This document shows positions 58,313-64,000 of a stretch of DNA of 64,000 nucleotides, one piece after another. This DNA comes from Polytrichum commune. Taxonomy: Eukaryota > Streptophyta > Polytrichopsida > Polytrichales > Polytrichaceae. Within the stretch, counting starts at the first letter, position 1, and each line of letters begins with the position of its first letter. The notes below the pieces were generated by a model. That model was not told where the DNA came from, searched no databases, and worked only from the letters and a program-made list of their open reading frames with translations. A program made the translations under genes and the position numbers. The stretch covers positions 5,272,501 to 5,336,500 of the forward strand of contig OX485808.1 in the NCBI GenBank assembly GCA_950295325.1, read 5' to 3'.

Positions 58313-58855
58313 TACGAACGAGCGTTCGTAATTGACAAGCAAATCATATATACTAATCAATGAACGCTGGCTATGGATACCCGTGAGGAGTTTTAATGAT
58401 GTCTTCGCTGATTTCATTTACGAACGATCGTTCGTAAAGAATGTGGTTGCTAAGGTGTATTTGGCTCAAGTTTACGAACGTGCGTTCGTATTGTTTCTAA
58501 ACAAGTCTACGCGTTGTCCAGGGTTATCTAATTTCCATGAGCATCTTCTAAATAGGTGAATTAATACTTTAGTTCTTATTTACGAACGTGCGTTCGTAAA
58601 TTATGCTACTAGGGAAAGCAGACAATTACCATGAAGGGTTTGGTATATTGTTATAGTTTGTGATTACAAACGTTCGTTCGTATTTTTGTATGTGTAATTT
58701 GATTTGAGGATTTGTCTGATGTAGAGGGTATAGACAAATATACGAACGTGCGTTCGTAAAAATGAAGGGTGAGGTGCGTATTTACGAACGCACGTTCGTA
58801 TATGTTTGTGGGGTAAGGCATGTATTCACGCCACATTTACGAACGAACGTTCGTA
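58313..58855. repeat. Eight TACGAACG-NN-CGTTCGTA palindromes upstream of the gene
   Basis: Copies at 58313, 58419, 58473, 58581, 58665, 58741, 58783 and 58838 (18 bases each), centres AG, AT, TG, TG, TT, TG, CA and AA. Only the copy at 58665 has a half-site change (TACAAACG). Spacers of 24-91 bases show no shared sequence. A splice acceptor follows at 58281, so this is probably intronic. Confidence 0.95.
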
Positions 58856-59520
58856 AATGTGGTCATCTGGGATTAGGAAATGGTATATTTATTTATATAC
58901 ATATATCCGTACATATACAGATACATATATGTATATATACGTATATATGTTGGTATGAATGTTGCGATCTTGCATTGTTCATGAACCTGCAACTCGTGAT
59001 CAGATTGATGAAACACAAGTGAAAAATGGAATCAGAACAAAATTGCGAGTCAGTGATTGATAATTCAGAATGAAGAGGAAAGTGTTATTTCATACAAAAC
59101 ATGCCATACCTCATAATGCAGAAAACAAATCACAAGGAATTCATCAAACAACAATTTCAGATTGTGAAGGAGTGATTTGTAAAGGAAACCTGTACTCACA
59201 TTGAATTGTTGCATACAAAACCTCCTGCCTCCTACTGAGAAATCCAGAAATCCTTACAAATGCACACCAAATTGTCTTTCAAAAGCGTTGAATTCGCTTT
59301 CAATTGCAATTTCACTTTGTCACACTCTCAAGCCTTCACAACTTATATGCAAATCCTACACAAACCCTGATGTACACAACTCACAAGCTTCAGAAAACTC
59401 AAGCTTTCTGAAACTCTCAAGCTCTCAAGCTTTCCTACTCTCAAGCTCTCAAGCTTTCCAAAACTCTCAAGCTCTCAACCTTTCTGAAACTCTCAACCTC
59501 TCAACGGACGACACTTGTAT
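58856..59520. other. Spacer with TATATGTA and CTCTCAAGC repeats; no gene seen
   Basis: A TATA/TACA-rich stretch near 58.89-58.95 kb, and a (TCTCAAGC)n-like tract at about 59395-59500, which adjoins the terminal repeat of the next element. No coding exon recognised. Confidence 0.45.
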
Positions 59521-62500
59521 GTGAGCGGTGAGCAGAGAGCGGAGAGCGGAAAGGATGTAAAAATAGCAAAGTTCTTTGACTAAATTTAGGCATATAAAAA
59601 AGATTCAAATATATTCCAAGAATAGTAAAAAATATGACCTATTTCCGTGGAATGCATAGGTCAAAAAATAAACAAAAAGGCCCTGAATTTGAAATGGTTT
59701 CATTAAAATTGGAAACCGGGAAGTGCTAAAATGATAGAAAAATTGTGATATAATAGATAAGTAAATGATTAAAACCAAGGATGATCCCGAGAAAGAATAT
59801 ATGAAAATGATTTTTTCGAGATTGGTATAATTGAAGTCCGAATCATCTAGGAGATTGGCAACACGGAAGTAGAGTTGATAGACATAGGAAGCACCTCCAA
59901 ATTGAACATGTAGTGTTCAACCGGGGGAGAGACACATGGCACAATTGAGTATTGTAATACAACATTTTGAAGGGAATAAAAATAATCCATGATTTTTTAT
60001 TTATTATAGCAAATTGTGTAAAACATGATATGGATGGTATAGTTGATTTGAGAATACACAACATATATTGAACTGCTACCAAGATTTAGATGCTCAATCT
60101 GACCAAGGTGGAGACAAACTGACAATCTTATATTACTGAGTGCAAATCTTATATTACTTAGTCAATGCCGGACTCGATTAGAAACATGGATGAATAGGCA
60201 CTACTTCATCGACCAGGTTGATTTTAGAAAGGGACACTTCTAGACTAATTCCTAGGTCCGATCCAAAGGGTGAGTTAAGATTCCACTCTCGAGGACTACT
60301 TTGACCTCGTTGAAGCTGAAGGTTGGCGCGTGGATGAAAAGGTCTACATCTGGATTGCGATGGCAGACCTTTAAAAGGATGAAGTAGACATGTTTGCAAT
60401 ACGAGAACTGACTCCTCCCTCGAAAGTTGGTCATTGTCTTCTTGAATGCGGGGCAGGTGCAACCTGGAAGGGAGCTGATGGTGATCTGGAATTGTGTCAT
60501 GTCGGGTGGCGTCATCGAGTTTAGCGCAATGATGCAACCATGGCCAGTGTGAGGAATCATCGTGACCGAGCGGCGAGCGGAGTTGAGCTTTGAGGGAATC
60601 CGAAGAGCCCATGGATAGCCTCTGCTGAGGGTTTGGACGGGTTGCGGTGCGCTTGACGATCTTCCCTTCTCTCTTGCTAGGATACCTGTCTGCATCCGCG
60701 GGCACCGGCACGGAGTCTAGATTTGCCGGAGACGGGGCCGTGGAAAAGAGCCTTCTGGGCGAGACCGGCACTTTCTGCGGCAGTTGGAATCCGGCTGCTT
60801 CGAGGGCCAAGATCTCACATTGCTTGAGGTTTGTACCAAGTTTCACTGGCCAAACATCCGGAATGCTTGGTCTCTCCTGCTGCGCAGAGTATTGAATGAC
60901 CCATTTGCGCCTCCTACCCTTGACGCACCTCTTGATATCATCTGAGCAGAAGAAGAACTCTGTGGACTCTTTCACATTCCTCCTAGTGCTGTGCCATAGA
61001 CCGGTGTACGTAGGGGCGGGGGTTGATTTCACACCCCTTACGATTCTCTCAGTACACTTCTTTTTGGTGACAGCTCTCTGGGCCCAACAACATTTGGCAG
61101 AAGTCTTTGGCAACCGAGCGATGTGCCACTCCTTCACGTTCACCCTAGTCTCCTCGACAACAAAGACGTGCCGGATCCGTCCCTTGGGGGTGGGGGACGG
61201 GATGACATCGTTGGCATGTGGCGTTGGGGGTGCAATTTTCTGGACATCGGAATCTTCCTCTTCAAGAATTATTGGCATGTGAGTGGAACGAGTCCTGAGA
61301 GCCCTACCAATGCCACGGGGATGCGAGAAGTTGACCTTATCAGGCCTGTGCGACTCTTCATCAGCTCCAAGGGGCAGGTCTAGCTTCCGCTTCATCGAGC
61401 CAAACACTTCCTCTCCCGCCATGTGAGGGTCGCATGTACAGAACTCGTCGGCTCCGGGCATGTCTAGCATGGGGTCCTGGAGGACCTTAGGGTCACCTAT
61501 TTTCTGGGCCCTACGTTCTGCCATCCGCAGCCTTAGCTCTTTCTTGCTCGGTCCAGTCCCGCCCACGTCGCCCTTCAAGTATTGGTAGTAATTGACGACC
61601 TGTAGGAATGCCCGGATATAGTCATCCACCGTGGCGACATAAAGATCACCGCCATTGTTGCCGGATGCTTGAAGCCACTTGTTGTGGACAGTCTCCGCAA
61701 GGTTGCAAGACGGCATCTCAGCAAGTTCTACCTCCGTGAATTTCTGGGCATCGCATGCAAGGTCAAGTTAGCATAAAATTCAGAACTATATAACCCTTCA
61801 AAGTCCGGATTGATGTTCATGGCAAAAATCGAATGAGCTTACCCCTGTCATAAATCCACCCCATTGGCGATAGCGGAAGTGCCGAAAGGCAAGCCACAAC
61901 TCCAATTTACTCAACGTTTTTTCAGTCACGGCCCCGGCGGATACTCACCAGGCCCTCAGCCCATGGTAAAGACTCTCGGCCTCGGCTAGCATCCGTGCCG
62001 TCCTATACTGGTGGCACATCTTCACGTGTTGTTCCCTCATGTTTTCAGCGATGTGTTTGTCCGTGTATTTCAACATGGACTGGGTCCAGTGAAAGTGACA
62101 AGTCCTCTCTCGATCGTCCATGCGATCCTCCTTCTTGCCGTTCCCGTATACGACCCGGACGGCATTCCAGTTTGCCTGCGCACTATCCGCCATGAATCCT
62201 TTGAAGTAAGGCCTTTCGACGCCATGTCTCTCCATCACTGCGTTGAGGTTTTTCCAGAACACCATCTGCGCATCAATATCCTCGGATTGCATGTCGCAAC
62301 ATGCGATGGTCATCACACGGCAATAAGTCGAGTCGTAAACATGACAAGCCATGGTGGTCCACTGCCTCACCCGTTTGACGTGGTCGAACATTATCCAAGC
62401 ATTCTCGAGGTCCCCCTTGGGCTGCATTCGCTTCACCAAGTCCACCCCACTTCCAGGCCCCACCTCCGACATCTTGAACACGAAGACCTTGTCAAGCTCT

Positions 62501-64000
62501 GCACCTTGACCGGGAAACATGTTCTTTTGCACAAAAGCCCAGTTGCTGAGACCCCGCAAATTGGTAATGCTATCCATCACACCATACCTCCTCAAGTATC
62601 TAAAGGTGACGACCTTATTCCGGATGTTGGGCGAGGCCATGTCCTTGCATCGGTCAAGCACCAGAACGAGTTCCTCAAAAGTAAGCGTCTTTGGCGGATC
62701 GTCCTCGGACCTCAACAAGTAGTTGCCAACAAGCATCTTACTTGCTTCCAACACAATTGCACTCTTCGTGGCATGTGGAGTCTTCTCGATCTGATCTTTG
62801 ATGAGGCTACTAATTTTGACCTTCGTATCTCTATAGTCGCCAACTTTAACAGGATGCTCATGGGTTCCAAGGTGGATGCAAACACGGGTGTTGTTACGCT
62901 TGCCCGATACATAATAGATCTTAGCTCTACAAGTGGCAAGACAAGCGGGAGGTTCCTTACACACCTTGCAAACCAGAGTCGAATCTTTGGGAGGACCCTG
63001 GCCAACAACAAATGCTTGCAAGGTACATCCGTCAAACTCTGTCTCGTTCACTTCGAAGATGCGATGCTCACGGGTCAGGTAGGCGCACTCCTTATTCTCA
63101 CACCGCAGGTGACCGACACAACTTGAGAACCGAAAAGAGAGACCCATATCATTAGTCATGTTGGTCGTGATGGTTTTGGTCCAGACATGACCATCGTATC
63201 GTTTATCCATGCCCTGCATAGATTTTGCTTGCGTCTGTGAGGCTGAAGTACCAGCAAGAGGCAACTCAAACATGACATCACCGTTAAATATTGCAGGCAA
63301 GTACTCAACTCTCTCATGTCTAATGGAATTGTAGTCATGCTTCTTTAGGAGATTCTTCTTCCCTGGCCTAGTAGCCAACTTTTTCAAACAGTCTACGATA
63401 CTGACGCACACACATGAAGAAGGCGGTTGCAATGGAAGACACTTATCTGAAACAACTACAGGAGACTTCGACTGACCAGAATGGTTGGGTGGACTAGGAA
63501 CGAAAGGCGTGGATCTGTGAGGACTGTCATCGTCGTCTGATGAAAGGGTGATGACTGAATTAAAAGTGCCCGGTTCAACCTTAACTTTTGCAAGAAGAGG
63601 AGTCTTTGGTCCTGGCTCTACCTTGACCTTTACATCAGTAGGAAGAGGGGTATGCATAGTGCACGTAGATGAACGGCTAGGGGTAAGAATTTCCGTAGAT
63701 GCTGCCATCTGGGAATCTGTCAATCCATAGACCCTATACCTGCCGGGAGCAAGTCTCCACATCTTGCAGTCATTCTCATCACGAATTGATAACTGGCCAA
63801 TTGTGTGAGTTAGTTCAGACGTGAGGTCATCGAAAACCTCCTCCTCAATACTAATAGTGTCTTCTAGAAAAGTGAATCTAAGACTCAAACGCTGACTAGA
63901 TACTGAAGCATGTCCGTTCTCATCCACGCGAAAGGTAAGAGGAATGCCCATGCCATGGGCGAGGAGCACAGCCAACGCAGCGGTTGAGACTGAATCCGCC
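59521..64000 (-). mobile_element. Second giant-type element, transposase side, truncated by the window
   Basis: GTGAGCGGTGAGCAGAGAGC at 59521 resembles the ends of the element at 839-29190, and CCGTGGAA lies about 125 bases inside. The transposase reads away from this end, just as at the right end of the first element. The other half would lie beyond 64000. Confidence 0.6.
60252..64000 (-). pseudogene. MULE-type transposase gene (copy B), 5' end outside the window
   Basis: Exon 64000-61843 and exon 61743-60252, joined in phase 0. Order: GRYRVYGL region; acidic linker; LLKKHDYNSIRHERVEYLP; Cys/His finger (CVGHLRC, CKVCKEPPAC, CIHLGTHEH); YDSTYCRVMTI (first Asp); GFMADSAQANW (second Asp); CHFHWTQSM (C2H); NLAETVHNKW (Glu); Cys-rich segment (AKCCWAQ, KKKC); SWIM finger CTCPAFKK...YCKH. 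One in-frame TGA after GLRAW (61945-61947) and a frame change near 60.6 kb before the SWIM part suggest it is broken, although much less decayed than copy A. The sequence up to 64000 stays open with no stop, so the start lies outside. Role: transposase of the giant element family. Confidence 0.85.

Noticed and set aside
62011-63126. Long plus-strand open frame of 371 codons
   Set aside because: It lies antisense to the clearly conserved transposase exon and shows no motif of its own.

Overview
The window is nuclear DNA of a land plant. It has GT-AG introns, a leucine-rich-repeat receptor kinase with 72-base LRR exons and kilobase introns, and abundant nested transposons. The Mutator-like and ParB-methylase gene families look more like those of a non-seed plant with a large genome (fern, lycophyte or bryophyte) than a flowering plant, but that is inference.

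Region 1 (about 839-29190) reads as one very large DNA transposon. Its ends are inverted AGCGTAGAGCG repeats, each preceded or followed by CATG. Two genes diverge from a promoter near 13.6-14.3 kb. The leftward gene (13617-1635, 15 annotated blocks or 13 exons) encodes a ParB-like GNHR domain followed by a circularly permuted (beta-class) DNA amino-methyltransferase-like domain. The rightward gene encodes a Mutator-like (MULE) transposase with a Cys/His finger, a D-D-E core and a SWIM finger. Intron 2 of the leftward gene holds about 21 copies of a 20-bp palindrome centred on GGATCC. The region was later bombarded: three long LTR-like insertions with 5-bp duplications (9553-11671, 16198-19300, 21756-28250), a pogo-like transposon nested in the third, a hAT-type MITE (19654-20150), and CACTA-like pieces. 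Removing the large insertions leaves about 16 kb.

Region 2 (30.9-40.6 kb) is a host LRR receptor kinase on the minus strand; all kinase signature motifs are readable across phase-compatible exons. Region 3 (40.7-50.5 kb) has no convincing gene. It holds a 157-bp CACTA-like MITE, a 1.3-kb foldback element, and four copies of one MITE family.

Region 4 (50.5-58.9 kb) is a second, diverged ParB-methyltransferase-like gene on the minus strand. It is interrupted by a fourth LTR-like element and a second copy of the hAT-type MITE. Its introns carry 13 copies of a different palindrome, TACGAACG-NN-CGTTCGTA, in which the half-sites are conserved and the central two bases vary. Region 5 (59521-64000) is the transposase half of another element of the same large family, cut by the window edge.

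The most interesting idea is that ParB-methyltransferase genes travel with MULE transposases in giant plant transposons, and that each gene carries its own palindrome family in its introns, possibly as binding or modification sites for its own product. The gene models and repeats are seen directly; the functional link is inference.
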